Part shown: piece by piece, positions 51,982-60,871 of the stretch
Layout: each line of letters starts with the position of its first letter
Position numbering within the stretch: the stretch's first letter is position 1
Assembly (NCBI RefSeq): GCF_009466385.1
Contig: NZ_WIAQ01000007.1
Location: 1-64,000, forward strand
DNA from: Peribacillus tepidiphilus
GTDB lineage: Bacteria > Bacillota > Bacilli > Bacillales > DSM-1321
Length of the DNA: 64,000 nucleotides
Direction of reading: 5' to 3'
Program-made: the position numbers and the translations under genes
The notes under the pieces: generated by a model
Database searches by the model: none
Told to the model about the DNA's origin: nothing
The model's input: only the letters and a program-made list of their open reading frames with translations

Positions 51982-53829
51982 ATGTGCGGAATCACAGGCT
52001 GGGTGGACTTGAAAAGAAATGTGAAAAAAGAAGAGATCGTAAATAAAATGACGGAAACTCTGAGAAAACGCGGACCCGATGATAGCAATGTTTGGTATGA
52101 TACACATGCATGTTTTGGGCATAAAAGGCTCACAGTCGTAGATCCTGTCGGTGGAAAGCAACCAATGACAAGGGAAAAAAACGGCAACCGTTTTACAATT
52201 TGCTACAATGGTGAATTGTATAATACGGAAGATATACGAAAAGAGCTATTATTAAAAGGATATTCGTTCAAAGGTCATTCTGACACTGAAGTTTTACTCA
52301 CATCTTTCATAGAATGGAAAGAAAAATGTGTAGATCTATTAAACGGAATTTTTGCCTTTGCCGTTTGGGACTCCAAAGAAAATGTTTTGTTTATGGCTAG
52401 AGACAGATTAGGGGTAAAACCGCTTTTTTATTCATTCATTAATGATGGTCTCGTATTTGGTTCTGAGCTAAAGGCGATATTAGCTCATCCAGAAGTGAAG
52501 CCTGAATTGGACCGAGAAGGACTGGCAGAAATTTTTGGATTAGGTCCTTCAAGATCACCTGGCTCAGGCGTGTTTAGAAATATTCAAGAACTACGGCCGG
52601 CACATGCGTTAAAACTGTCTCGTGAAGGATTGAAAATTTGGCGGTATTGGAATGTGAAAAGTGTAACACATACTGATTCACTTGAAGAAACGACAGAAAA
52701 AGTAAGGATTCTTGTGAAGGATGCAATAACAAGACAGCTCGTATCAGATGTACCTTTATGTACCTTTTTATCAGGTGGTCTAGATTCAAGTGCCATTACT
52801 GCTATTGCGGCAGAGGCGTATAAAGTAGAAGGAAAGCCTGCGCTCCATACTTACTCCATCGATTATGAAGAGAATGATCGTTATTTTAAACAAAATGATT
52901 TTCAGCCAGATTTCGATGAGCCTTGGATCAAAATGATTTCAGAAGAATTTGGTACTACACATCATCGTTGTGTCATCTCTCAAGAGAAATTGGCAGATTA
53001 CCTAACAGAAGCAGTTCATGTGAAAGATTTGCCAGGTATGGCTGATGTAGATTCATCTTTACTTTGGTTTTGCAAAGAAATAAAGAAGGATTTCGTGGTT
53101 AGCTTGTCAGGGGAATGTGCAGATGAAATTTTTGGCGGCTATCCATGGTTCCACAGAAGCGATGATTTGAACAGAGAAGGTTTTCCATGGATGCGTTCCA
53201 CGGAATTAAGGTCGCAGTTATTAAAAGGTGATTGGCGTAAAAAGCTCAACATAGCTGAGTACGTTCAAGCGAAATATAAGGAAACAGTGCTAGAATCTCC
53301 TAAGCTTGAAGGAGAAACAACTGAAGAAGCGAAAAGAAGAGAGTTATTTTATTTGAACATGGCTTGGTTCATGACAACTTTACTAGACAGAAAAGATCGC
53401 ATGAGCATGGGAGCAAGTCTTGAAGTTCGTGTACCATTCGCGGATCATCGATTGGTAGAATATGTATGGAATGTACCTTGGGATATGAAAATGACGGGAC
53501 ACCGTGAGAAAGGGTTATTAAGGAAGGCTCTAGAAGGGGTTTTACCGAATGAAGTGCTTGATCGAAAGAAAAGTCCATATCCGAAAACACATCATCCAGC
53601 CTATACAATAAAAGTTACAAATTGGCTGAAAGAACTATTAAAAAACAAAAATTCTGCTCTATATGAATTTTTGGATACTAAAAAGCTAGAAGAATTGATT
53701 GAAACACAAGGAACCGCTTTTCAAATTCCCTGGTTTGGTCAACTGATGTCTGGTCCACAGCTTCTCGCCCATCTGGGACAAATTCACGTTTGGTTTGAGG
53801 ATTATAATATTGGAATTGTTGAATCATAA
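51982..53829 (+). CDS. asnO: AsnO, asparagine synthetase (glutamine-hydrolysing)
   Basis: A 615-residue class II amidotransferase. Cys2 of MCGITGW is the glutaminase nucleophile, so start ATG 51982 is needed and the upstream ATG 51973 would bury it. The glutaminase domain covers about residues 1-200 (RGPDDSN, NGELYN), and the synthetase domain has the SGGLDSSAI ATP loop near residue 262 and GECADEIFGG. Length is that of sporulation-specific AsnO. It makes asparagine from aspartate and glutamine. Hairpin 53838-53868 follows, but with a poor T-run. Confidence 0.94.
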   Translation: MCGITGWVDLKRNVKKEEIVNKMTETLRKRGPDDSNVWYDTHACFGHKRLTVVDPVGGKQPMTREKNGNRFTICYNGELYNTEDIRKELLLKGYSFKGHSDTEVLLTSFIEWKEKCVDLLNGIFAFAVWDSKENVLFMARDRLGVKPLFYSFINDGLVFGSELKAILAHPEVKPELDREGLAEIFGLGPSRSPGSGVFRNIQELRPAHALKLSREGLKIWRYWNVKSVTHTDSLEETTEKVRILVKDAITRQLVSDVPLCTFLSGGLDSSAITAIAAEAYKVEGKPALHTYSIDYEENDRYFKQNDFQPDFDEPWIKMISEEFGTTHHRCVISQEKLADYLTEAVHVKDLPGMADVDSSLLWFCKEIKKDFVVSLSGECADEIFGGYPWFHRSDDLNREGFPWMRSTELRSQLLKGDWRKKLNIAEYVQAKYKETVLESPKLEGETTEEAKRRELFYLNMAWFMTTLLDRKDRMSMGASLEVRVPFADHRLVEYVWNVPWDMKMTGHREKGLLRKALEGVLPNEVLDRKKSPYPKTHHPAYTIKVTNWLKELLKNKNSALYEFLDTKKLEELIETQGTAFQIPWFGQLMSGPQLLAHLGQIHVWFEDYNIGIVES

Positions 53830-53997
53830 AAAAGAGGGAAGCACTTGTACAACATGTACAGGTGCTTCATGTATAAAATTATAAAAGTTTGCTAAACTGT
53901 TTGTAATCTTTTCATAATATTTCGTTTTTGGTTTGACTGTTGGTGGTACAAAAGGATAATCTTAAAGGCGTAAAAGGAAATGAAGGGGGAGCGGAAG

Positions 53998-55533
53998 ATG
54001 AGAAAGAAATTACGAGCGCTCATGTTGATTCCGTTTCTTCTTTTTTACGCTCTACCAGCAGGAGCTGTAGAAAAAGAAGGACGCAAATGGCAGGATGAAA
54101 GCATTTATTTTATTATGGTGGATCGTTTTCATAATGGAAGTACCAAGAATGATTTCAAGGTAAATGTAAATGATCCGAAAGCATATAACGGCGGAGATTT
54201 TAAAGGGATCATGGATAAGCTTGATTATATTAAGGGTATGGGTTTTACCGCTATTATGCTGACACCGGTCTTTGACAATGAAGAAAGGGGCTATCATGGA
54301 TATTGGGTGTCTGATTTTTATAATACGGAAGAGCATTTTGGAACGCTTGACGAATTCAAAACTCTAGTAAAAGAGGCACACAAACGTGATATGAAGGTCA
54401 TACTGGATTTCGTCGTGAATCATGTCGGACCGAATCATCCATGGGTTCATGATCCGGAGAAAAAAGATTGGTTCCATGAGAAGAAGCCCATTGTAAATTG
54501 GGACAATCATAAGGAATTAGAAAACAACTGGCTTTTTGGCTTACCAGACTTGAATCAAGATAATCCAGAAACACGTAAGTATTTACTTGATGCTGCAAAA
54601 TGGTGGATGAAAGAAACAGACGTTGATGGTTATAGACTAGATGCTGTCATGCATGTCCCGAAAGATTTTTGGAGTGATTTTTCAAAGGAAGTAAAGTCAG
54701 TCAAGAAAGATTTTTATTTGTTAGGTGACGTAAAAGATCACGATTTAAGAGCCGTTGCTTCCTATCAGGATAGTGGCATTGACGGATTTTTGGATTACTC
54801 TCAAAACAAGCTTCTTCGCACAGCATTCGCTAGGCCAGATCAAAGTTTTGGGGAACTATTCGCTTCCATCGATAAAAATAAAACGAATGATAACCGACCG
54901 GAATTGCTAGGGACATTTTTGGATCACCATGATATGCCTAGATTTACCCAAGATATTATTCAGTACAAGCAAAACCCAGGAACACGCTGGAAAATGGCAT
55001 TGACTTATTTATACACGGTACCAGGAATACCAATCGTTTATTATGGTTCTGAAATTGCATTAGCTGGCGGTGAAGAACCAGATAATCGAAGACTGATGGG
55101 ATTTAAAGCGGATAAAGAAATTATTGATTATGTAACCAAGCTTGGCGAGCTTCGTCAAGAACTTCCTGCTTTAACCCGTGGTGATTTTGAATTGCTACAT
55201 AAAGATGGTGGACTGGCTGTTTTTAAAAGGACTTATAAAGAGGAAACAATCATTGTAGCCATTAATAATACATCAAAATCCCAAAATATAACCATTGATA
55301 GTGAAAAAATAGAGCCGGGAAAAGAATTGCGAGGGCTCCTTGAAGGAGACTTGGTCCGTGAGCAGGATGGAAAATACACCCTCATCATAGATCGTGAAAA
55401 GGCCGAGATATATGCATTAGCCGAAAAAACGGGAATTAATACCTCCTATTTGTTGGCTATGGGATCAGTATATGCCGCTTTCATCGCTTTCATTGTAGTT
55501 GTGTGGAAACGATCCAAAAGAAAGTCCGAGTAA
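53998..55533 (+). CDS. Membrane-anchored GH13 alpha-amylase-like protein
   Basis: A 511-residue secreted alpha-amylase-family protein. Signal peptide residues 1-25 (LMLIPFLLFYALPAGA). The (beta/alpha)8 barrel has region I DFVVNH, region II DGYRLDAVMH with the nucleophile Asp (near residue 213), and region IV FLDHHD with the third acid. Region III, where the acid/base Glu usually stands, reads LLGDVKD near residue 241, an Asp instead of Glu. A C-terminal domain is followed by one helix and KRSKRKS, so it stays on the outer membrane face. ATG 53998 follows GGGGGAG. The next gene is an intracellular glucosidase. Confidence 0.88.
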   Translation: MRKKLRALMLIPFLLFYALPAGAVEKEGRKWQDESIYFIMVDRFHNGSTKNDFKVNVNDPKAYNGGDFKGIMDKLDYIKGMGFTAIMLTPVFDNEERGYHGYWVSDFYNTEEHFGTLDEFKTLVKEAHKRDMKVILDFVVNHVGPNHPWVHDPEKKDWFHEKKPIVNWDNHKELENNWLFGLPDLNQDNPETRKYLLDAAKWWMKETDVDGYRLDAVMHVPKDFWSDFSKEVKSVKKDFYLLGDVKDHDLRAVASYQDSGIDGFLDYSQNKLLRTAFARPDQSFGELFASIDKNKTNDNRPELLGTFLDHHDMPRFTQDIIQYKQNPGTRWKMALTYLYTVPGIPIVYYGSEIALAGGEEPDNRRLMGFKADKEIIDYVTKLGELRQELPALTRGDFELLHKDGGLAVFKRTYKEETIIVAINNTSKSQNITIDSEKIEPGKELRGLLEGDLVREQDGKYTLIIDREKAEIYALAEKTGINTSYLLAMGSVYAAFIAFIVVVWKRSKRKSE

Positions 55534-55616
55534 TTTTCTAAAAGACCTCTTAATTCCTATCAATATCGTAATGTATGGTTACATTGAGTTCGCTTTAAAA
55601 TAGGGAGGCTTTGCAT

Positions 55617-57281
55617 ATGAAGAAAATATGGTGGAAGGAAGCCGTTTGCTATCAAATCTATCCACGTAGCTTTATGGACAGTAATGGAGATGGAATCGGC
55701 GATTTAAAAGGAATCATTTCTAAACTTGACTATCTGAAGGAATTAGGAATAGATGTCATTTGGATCTGCCCGTTTTTTAAGTCCCCGAATGCTGATAATG
55801 GCTATGATATTAGTGATTATCAAGATATTATGGATGAGTTTGGGACAATGGAGGACTTTGATCTTCTTCTTGAAGAAATTCATAAACGTGGAATGAAGGT
55901 TATTCTTGATTTAGTGATTAATCATACGAGTGATGAGCATCCTTGGTTTATTGAATCACGTTCTTCCAAAGACAATCCAAAAAGAGATTGGTACATTTGG
56001 AGGGATGGAAAAGACGGAAAAGAACCTAATAATTGGGAAAGTATTTTCTCGGGCAGTGCTTGGGAATATGATGAAAAAACAGACCAATATTACATGCATT
56101 TGTTTGCGGTAAAGCAGCCAGATTTAAATTGGGAAAACGGAAATGTACGCAAAGCGTTATATGATATGGTGAATTGGTGGCTTAATAAAGGAATTGACGG
56201 CTTTCGGGTGGATGCAATCAGCCACATTAAAAAGCGCGAAGGTCTTCCAGATATGCCGAATCCTAAAAAGCTTGACTACGTACCTGCTTTTGACATGCAC
56301 ACAAATCAAGAGGGAATTCATGAATACTTAAAGGAACTAAAAGAAGAAACCTTTGATAAATATGACATTATGACGGTCGGTGAGGCTAACGGTGTTAAGG
56401 TCGATCAAGCGGATGAATGGGTGGGAGAAGAGAACGGAAAATTCAATATGATCTTCCAATTCGAGCACCTTGGCTTATGGCAAAAAGGTGCCAATAATGG
56501 AGTAGATGTCTTGGCCTTGAAGGAAACATTAACAAGTTGGCAAAAGGGCTTACATGAAAAGGGCTGGAACGCCTTATTCTTTGAGAACCACGATCAGCCA
56601 AGAAGTGTTTCGACATGGGGAAATGATGATTTGTATTGGAAGGAAAGCGCTAAAATGCTTGGAGCATGTTATTTCCTTATGCAAGGTACACCATTTATTT
56701 ATCAGGGACAGGAAATTGGTATGACGAATGTCCAGTTTCCATCCATTGATGATTATGATGATGTTAGTATGAAAAATTATTATCGAATAGAAACAGCAAA
56801 AGGCAGATCTCATGAAGAAATTATGGAGATTATCTGGAAGAGCGGCCGTGACAATTCGCGCACTCCCATGCAATGGAATGCTGAAAAGAACGCTGGATTT
56901 ACAACTGGAACTCCATGGATGAAAATTAATCCGAATTACAAAGAGATCAATGTTGAAAAACAACTGAACGATCCGGATTCTATTTACTCTTTTTATAAAA
57001 AAATGATTGAATTAAGAAAACAACATGAAGTATTTGTATACGGGGATTATGAGCTGCTGTTAGAGGATCATTCGACGGTTTACGCCTATACGAGAAGCTT
57101 GAAAGGCAAAATAGCCCTTATCATCTGTAATTTTACGATCGATGCTTCTACGATCAGCTTGCCGGAATTTAAAAGTAAAAAAGGTAAGCTTCTATTAAAG
57201 AATTACAATGATGCTACAGAAGCTTTAACGGATCCACTCAAGCTTAATCCTTATGAAACAAGAGTATATTTATTCCAATAA
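55617..57281 (+). CDS. GH13 alpha-glucosidase (oligo-1,6-glucosidase type)
   Basis: A 554-residue cytosolic GH13_31 enzyme that hydrolyses short alpha-glucosides such as isomaltose, maltose or dextrins. The GVNxxxD-type start is MKKIWWKEAVCYQIYPRSFMDSN; region II GFRVDAISH (Asp nucleophile near residue 198), region III VGEANGV (Glu, near 255) and region IV ENHDQPR (Asp) are complete. GGGAGG lies 8 nt before ATG 55617. It follows the surface amylase by about 80 bp, as would fit uptake and final digestion of dextrins. Confidence 0.93.
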   Translation: MKKIWWKEAVCYQIYPRSFMDSNGDGIGDLKGIISKLDYLKELGIDVIWICPFFKSPNADNGYDISDYQDIMDEFGTMEDFDLLLEEIHKRGMKVILDLVINHTSDEHPWFIESRSSKDNPKRDWYIWRDGKDGKEPNNWESIFSGSAWEYDEKTDQYYMHLFAVKQPDLNWENGNVRKALYDMVNWWLNKGIDGFRVDAISHIKKREGLPDMPNPKKLDYVPAFDMHTNQEGIHEYLKELKEETFDKYDIMTVGEANGVKVDQADEWVGEENGKFNMIFQFEHLGLWQKGANNGVDVLALKETLTSWQKGLHEKGWNALFFENHDQPRSVSTWGNDDLYWKESAKMLGACYFLMQGTPFIYQGQEIGMTNVQFPSIDDYDDVSMKNYYRIETAKGRSHEEIMEIIWKSGRDNSRTPMQWNAEKNAGFTTGTPWMKINPNYKEINVEKQLNDPDSIYSFYKKMIELRKQHEVFVYGDYELLLEDHSTVYAYTRSLKGKIALIICNFTIDASTISLPEFKSKKGKLLLKNYNDATEALTDPLKLNPYETRVYLFQ

Positions 57282-57375
57282 AGTGAATTTCCATAAGTGG
57301 TGGATTACTGCCCATTAATGCAGGATAAAGAGAAAAAGCTGTCCTATAACCTCTAAGATCTAAATAGTAAAGTAA

Positions 57376-57584
57376 AAAACGCTTGGCTTATCCAAGCGTT
57401 TCAGACTGTTGACAAACGCTCGCATTCTTCGTCACGAACCCTCCTCCGGTGCTCATTACCATTTAGGGTAACTCCGCTCCTCGCACGGGTTCGTTCCTCG
57501 ACTGACAAGCGTTTTCAATCAGTCTGAATGTGCGAGAAATATACTTTGTCTCCAACCTAAAACGCTTGGCTTATCCAAGCGTTT
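57376..57584 (+). mobile_element. 157-bp palindromic element, copy 3, in a bidirectional terminator
   Basis: The core 57402-57558 is base-for-base identical to copy 1. The terminator hairpin AAAACGCTTGG-CTTAT-CCAAGCGTTT flanks it on both sides (26-bp direct repeats 57376-57401 and 57559-57584). The hairpin lies between the convergent glucosidase and yajQ genes, so transcription from each side meets a complete terminator. Bases 57282-57375 contain nothing else notable. Confidence 0.88.
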
Positions 57585-57587
57585 TTA

Positions 57588-58079
57588 TTAACGGAAATTA
57601 ATAAATTGAACATCGATTGGTAGATCGGCCTCGCGAATTGCTGCAATGATTTTTTGAAGATCATCTTTACTTTTTCCGGTCACACGAATTTGATCATCTT
57701 GTATTTGGGCTTTTACTTTTAAACCGCTGTTTTTAATGATGGTGTTAATTTTTTTAGCGTTTTCCTTATCGATACCTTGTATCATTTTCCCGCGCTGACG
57801 GACTGTTCCGCCAGAAGCCCCTTCAATTTTTCCGTATTGGATATTTTTTGTCGATACGCCTCTTTTTATTAGTTTAGAAACCAATACATCTTTAAGCTGA
57901 TCGAGCTTAAACTCATCATCGGAAATGAGAACAAGTTCGTCTTTATCAAGAGAAATATCACTTTTGCTCCCTTTGAAATCGAAACGGTTTTTGATCTCCT
58001 TCATAGCGATGTTAATTGCATTCGTGACCTCGGACAAGTCAACCTTTGAAACGATATCAAATGAGCTTTCTTTTGACAT
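57588..58079 (-). CDS. yitK: YajQ-family nucleotide-binding protein (YitK)
   Basis: A 163-residue YajQ (UPF0234) protein with two RRM-like repeats. [35 protein letters not shown] opens it and [22 protein letters not shown] lies in the middle. YajQ relatives bind tRNA or nucleotides, and one Xanthomonas member binds cyclic-di-GMP. GGAGGGG precedes ATG 58079. It lies 3 bp from copy 3 of the duplicated terminator. Confidence 0.93.
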   Translation of the reverse strand: MSKESSFDIVSKVDLSEVTNAINIAMKEIKNRFDFKGSKSDISLDKDELVLISDDEFKLDQLKDVLVSKLIKRGVSTKNIQYGKIEGASGGTVRQRGKMIQGIDKENAKKINTIIKNSGLKVKAQIQDDQIRVTGKSKDDLQKIIAAIREADLPIDVQFINFR

Positions 58080-58142
58080 ATTGTCCCCTCCTAAAAAATA
58101 TTTCGTCTAATTATAGTCCAATCGCCGATGCTAATACAACAT

Positions 58143-58182
58143 AAATCCCGGAATCTCTACGTATGAGAGAGCCCGGGATTCT
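58143..58182 (-). terminator. Hairpin downstream of the small DUF3941 gene
   Basis: AATCCCGG pairs with CCGGGATT and inner CTCT with AGAG. Stable, but the T-run on the minus strand is short. Confidence 0.55.
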
Positions 58183-58186
58183 GGGT

Positions 58187-58318
58187 TTAAAGATGATCGG
58201 TTTTCTTTGAGTATTGATACTTGCCGGCTTTCCGGTTTTTTTCGCGCATCATGTTTTTTTCATGATGTAGAGCTTGGTTATCTTGTCCTTTTTTATCATT
58301 ATCCGATGTCTTTGGCAT
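58187..58318 (-). CDS. DUF3941-like small protein
   Basis: A 43-residue hydrophilic protein, MPKTSDNDKKGQDNQALHHE at the start and REKNRKAGKYQYSKKTDHL at the end, resembling DUF3941 proteins of bacilli. AAAGGAG lies 12 nt before ATG 58318. It has no membrane or metal motif. Function unknown. Confidence 0.65.
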   Translation of the reverse strand: MPKTSDNDKKGQDNQALHHEKNMMREKNRKAGKYQYSKKTDHL

Positions 58319-58397
58319 TACCTGCAGCACTCCTTTCCTTTTAACCATTATTTTGCTTAAAAGGCTGGGGAGTATGTAAAGTTCGGATTAGAAAAGT

Positions 58398-59258
58398 TTA
58401 CTCAGGAAGTTTATTTAGGAAAAACAACGCGATTGTTCCTGGACCTGCATGGGCACCAATTGCTGAACCAATCATTTGAATTTCAATATGTTCTGTTCCG
58501 AACTCAGCTTGAATGGCTTCCTTCCATTCAAGAGCTGTTTCTTCATCATCTCCGTGGCTGATGGCGATCGTTTGATCTTTCAAACCAGTACCACGTTCAT
58601 GCATGAGCTCGATGACACGTTTTAACAGCTTTTTTTTGCCTCTGATTTTGTCTAGTGGAATTAGCTTTCCTTCTTCAACATGCAAGAGTGGTTTAATATT
58701 CAATAGTCCACCCACAAATGCGGATGCTTTGGAAATCCGGCCCCCTCGAGATAAGTATTCAAGATTATCTACGGTAAATAAATGTTCCATGTGTTGACAA
58801 CGAAACTTAACATCCTTTAAAATTTCTTCTTTAGATGCTCCTTCTGAAGCAAGCTTTATCGCATTCATGACCACAAGGCCATAACCCATAGATGCGCATT
58901 TTGAATCCACGATTTCAAGGTCTAAATCGGGATGGCTTTCTTTTACTTGATTGCGAATCATCACCGCGGTTTGATAGGTTCCTGACAATTCAGAGGAGAA
59001 CGCGATATAGATGCCCTGCTTTTTTTCAACTGCTAAATTTGTAAAAAGCTTTTCCATATATTCAGGCGAAGCTTGGGATGTTTTCGGTGCTGCTCCATTC
59101 CTCATTTCCTCATACACAGTCTTAGACTGGATGGTCTTTCCATCTTCATATTCTTTTCCATTTAAATGAACCTTAAGAGGGATAAAAGATACGGAATGGT
59201 TATCAAAATAAGAAATAGGTAAGTCACATGCACTATCTGCCAAAATATGTACACTCAT
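58398..59258 (-). CDS. yitS: DegV-family fatty-acid-binding protein (YitS)
   Basis: A 286-residue DegV-family protein, which binds a fatty acid in a pocket between two domains. VHILADSACDLP is the N-terminal motif, TSQASPEYMEK and SCASMGYGLVV-type DSKCASMGYG follow, and GGRISKASAFVGGLLNIKPLL is diagnostic. Some family members feed fatty acids to FakA-type kinases; this one is not shown to. GGTG precedes ATG 59258. Confidence 0.88.
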   Translation of the reverse strand: MSVHILADSACDLPISYFDNHSVSFIPLKVHLNGKEYEDGKTIQSKTVYEEMRNGAAPKTSQASPEYMEKLFTNLAVEKKQGIYIAFSSELSGTYQTAVMIRNQVKESHPDLDLEIVDSKCASMGYGLVVMNAIKLASEGASKEEILKDVKFRCQHMEHLFTVDNLEYLSRGGRISKASAFVGGLLNIKPLLHVEEGKLIPLDKIRGKKKLLKRVIELMHERGTGLKDQTIAISHGDDEETALEWKEAIQAEFGTEHIEIQMIGSAIGAHAGPGTIALFFLNKLPE

Positions 59259-59427
59259 ACATTCACCTTCTTAATCAATTAGAATGATTTCTTTTTTAGT
59301 TTAGCATTGTCACAGTCGCTAGAAAAGTTTAGAGAACTTTTTTGTAAATACTAAAAATGAAGAGGTGCCATTAAATTTGTTCTTTTTGATACATATTAAG
59401 AAAATAATAGAAACAGGAGGTCATACA

Positions 59428-60270
59428 TTGTATTGGAACGAATTGAAAAAAATCATCATCGTCGTGATTGGTGCACTATTGAACGCCATAGCAATGAACT
59501 TATTCTTAATTCCTGCTAATGTATATGCCAGTGGCTTTGCAGGTCTTGCTCAGCTATTATCCAGTTTATTTTCGTTGTTTACACCATTCACGATCTCTAC
59601 CGGAATTCTGTTATTTATTTTGAACGTACCAGCGACAATACTTGCCTGGAAAAAGGTAGGGAAGTCGTTTACTCTTTATAGCTTTCTAAGTGTATTCCTT
59701 ATGTCTTTCTTTATGGAAGTCATCCCAGTACTAAAGGTATCACCTGATATTTTACTGAATGCAGTTTTTGGAGGAGTGATTGGAGCGATTGGCGTAGGAA
59801 TTACATTGAGATACGGAGCTTCTACAGGCGGTATGGATATTATTGCCATGGTTCTTTCAAGAATGAAGGACAGACCTGTAGGAATTTATTTGTTTATTTT
59901 AAATGCTGCCATTGTGATTACAGCAGGCTATGTTTACGGATGGGAGAAAGCACTTTATACTTTAGTTGCATTGTATGCTGCGACTAAGGTTGTCGATGCC
60001 ATCCATACGAAACATAATAAATTGACGGCTTTAATCATTACAAAAAAATCCGACGAAATGAAAGCTGCGATTCATTCGAAGCTAGTAAGAGGTATAACGA
60101 TTCTGCCTGCTAAAGGAGCATTCACTAACGAAAATAAAGAAATGCTGATGATTGTCATTACTCGCTACGAGCTTTATGATTTAGAACGGATCATTAAGGA
60201 AGTAGACCCAAGAGCATTTACGAATATTGTTGAAACAGCAGGGGTATTTGGATTGTTTCGGAAAGAGTAA
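59428..60270 (+). CDS. yitT: YitT-family membrane protein
   Basis: A 280-residue protein of the YitT/DUF161-DUF2179 type: five or six helices (IIIVVIGALLNAIAMNLFLIPANVYASGF at the start, GVGITLRYGASTGGMDIIA in the middle) then a soluble C-terminal domain from about residue 200. The start is TTG 59428 with AGGAGG 7 nt upstream; this equals the B. subtilis YitT length. ATG-like starts farther upstream have no site. Function unknown. Confidence 0.88.
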   Translation: MYWNELKKIIIVVIGALLNAIAMNLFLIPANVYASGFAGLAQLLSSLFSLFTPFTISTGILLFILNVPATILAWKKVGKSFTLYSFLSVFLMSFFMEVIPVLKVSPDILLNAVFGGVIGAIGVGITLRYGASTGGMDIIAMVLSRMKDRPVGIYLFILNAAIVITAGYVYGWEKALYTLVALYAATKVVDAIHTKHNKLTALIITKKSDEMKAAIHSKLVRGITILPAKGAFTNENKEMLMIVITRYELYDLERIIKEVDPRAFTNIVETAGVFGLFRKE

Positions 60271-60276
60271 AAGGGG

Positions 60277-60318
60277 ATGCTTCAAAAGGTCGAAAAAACG
60301 ACCTTTTGAGGCATCATT
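60277..60318 (+). terminator. yitT terminator
   Basis: GATGCTTCAAAAGGTCG with its complement around AAAAAA, then ATTTTATTTTG. Confidence 0.85.
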
Positions 60319-60332
60319 TTATTTTGCAAAAA

Positions 60333-60387
60333 AAAAGACCGACACCAAAAGGTCACTCTATGTGACCTTTTGGGTAGGTCCTTTTTT
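60333..60387. terminator. Second hairpin shared with the minus-strand gene
   Basis: AAAAGGTCAC and GTGACCTTTT with outer GACC/GGTC, A-run before and T-run after, adjoining the stop of the DUF3813 gene. It repeats the AAAGGTC motif of the previous hairpin. Confidence 0.8.
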
Positions 60388-60565
60388 ACTGAAGTTGATC
60401 TAGTTCTGCCTGCATTTCGCTTAATTGCGCTTGTTCTGCTCTAGTGCTGTTTGCATAAGCGGAAGACAAGGCGTTTTTTGCTTTGGCGATGGCTTGCTCA
60501 TCGCCTTCTGATTGAACGGCTAATGAAACAAATTTTCTTGCTTGCTGGAAGAGTTGATTTCCCAT
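60386..60565 (-). CDS. DUF3813-like small protein
   Basis: A 59-residue helical protein, MGNQLFQQARKFVSLAVQSE at the start and NSTRAEQAQLSEMQAELDQLQ at the end, resembling DUF3813 proteins. GGAGGG, inside the preceding gene's end, lies 7 nt before ATG 60565. Its start directly follows the preceding TAA, so the two are one unit. Function unknown. Confidence 0.75.
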   Translation of the reverse strand: MGNQLFQQARKFVSLAVQSEGDEQAIAKAKNALSSAYANSTRAEQAQLSEMQAELDQLQ

Positions 60566-60721
60566 TTAAAACCCTCCGAGCGTCATATCCGTCCCGTGAC
60601 TTTTCAGCTTTTTCGCTTCTGCCTCAGCGTACGTCATATGATACGGAATTTTTTCATCATGCTTTGAGACAACATCCTTGCCCTGCTTTACAAAACGTTT
60701 TGATTTATTGCTTTTTCCCAT
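60566..60721 (-). CDS. Small basic protein, 51 residues
   Basis: A 51-residue protein beginning MGKSNKSKRFVKQGKDVVSK with YHMTYAEAEAKKLKSHGTD toward the C terminus. GGGGGG lies 6 nt before ATG 60721. It abuts the DUF3813 gene and supplies its ribosome-binding site. I do not recognise a family; the basic, hydrophilic sequence recalls small coat or spore proteins, without proof. Confidence 0.65.
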   Translation of the reverse strand: MGKSNKSKRFVKQGKDVVSKHDEKIPYHMTYAEAEAKKLKSHGTDMTLGGF

Positions 60722-60871
60722 CGTTATGCCCCCCGTTGTCTAAGCAATTAACACAGAAGCCACTGTGTCATACATAGTATGTCTATTATGAAAAGGAACA
60801 AGAAGGGTAATTTATGGGTTTGATTGCGATGCCAATTCACATTATAATTAGTTCTTTAAAATCATTCAGTT

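Noticed and set aside
51787-52187. Minus-strand frames overlapping the asnO start
   Set aside because: They overlap the conserved AsnO glutaminase region and have no support of their own.
60451-60777. 108-codon plus-strand frame
   Set aside because: It is antisense to two small minus-strand genes that have good ribosome-binding sites.
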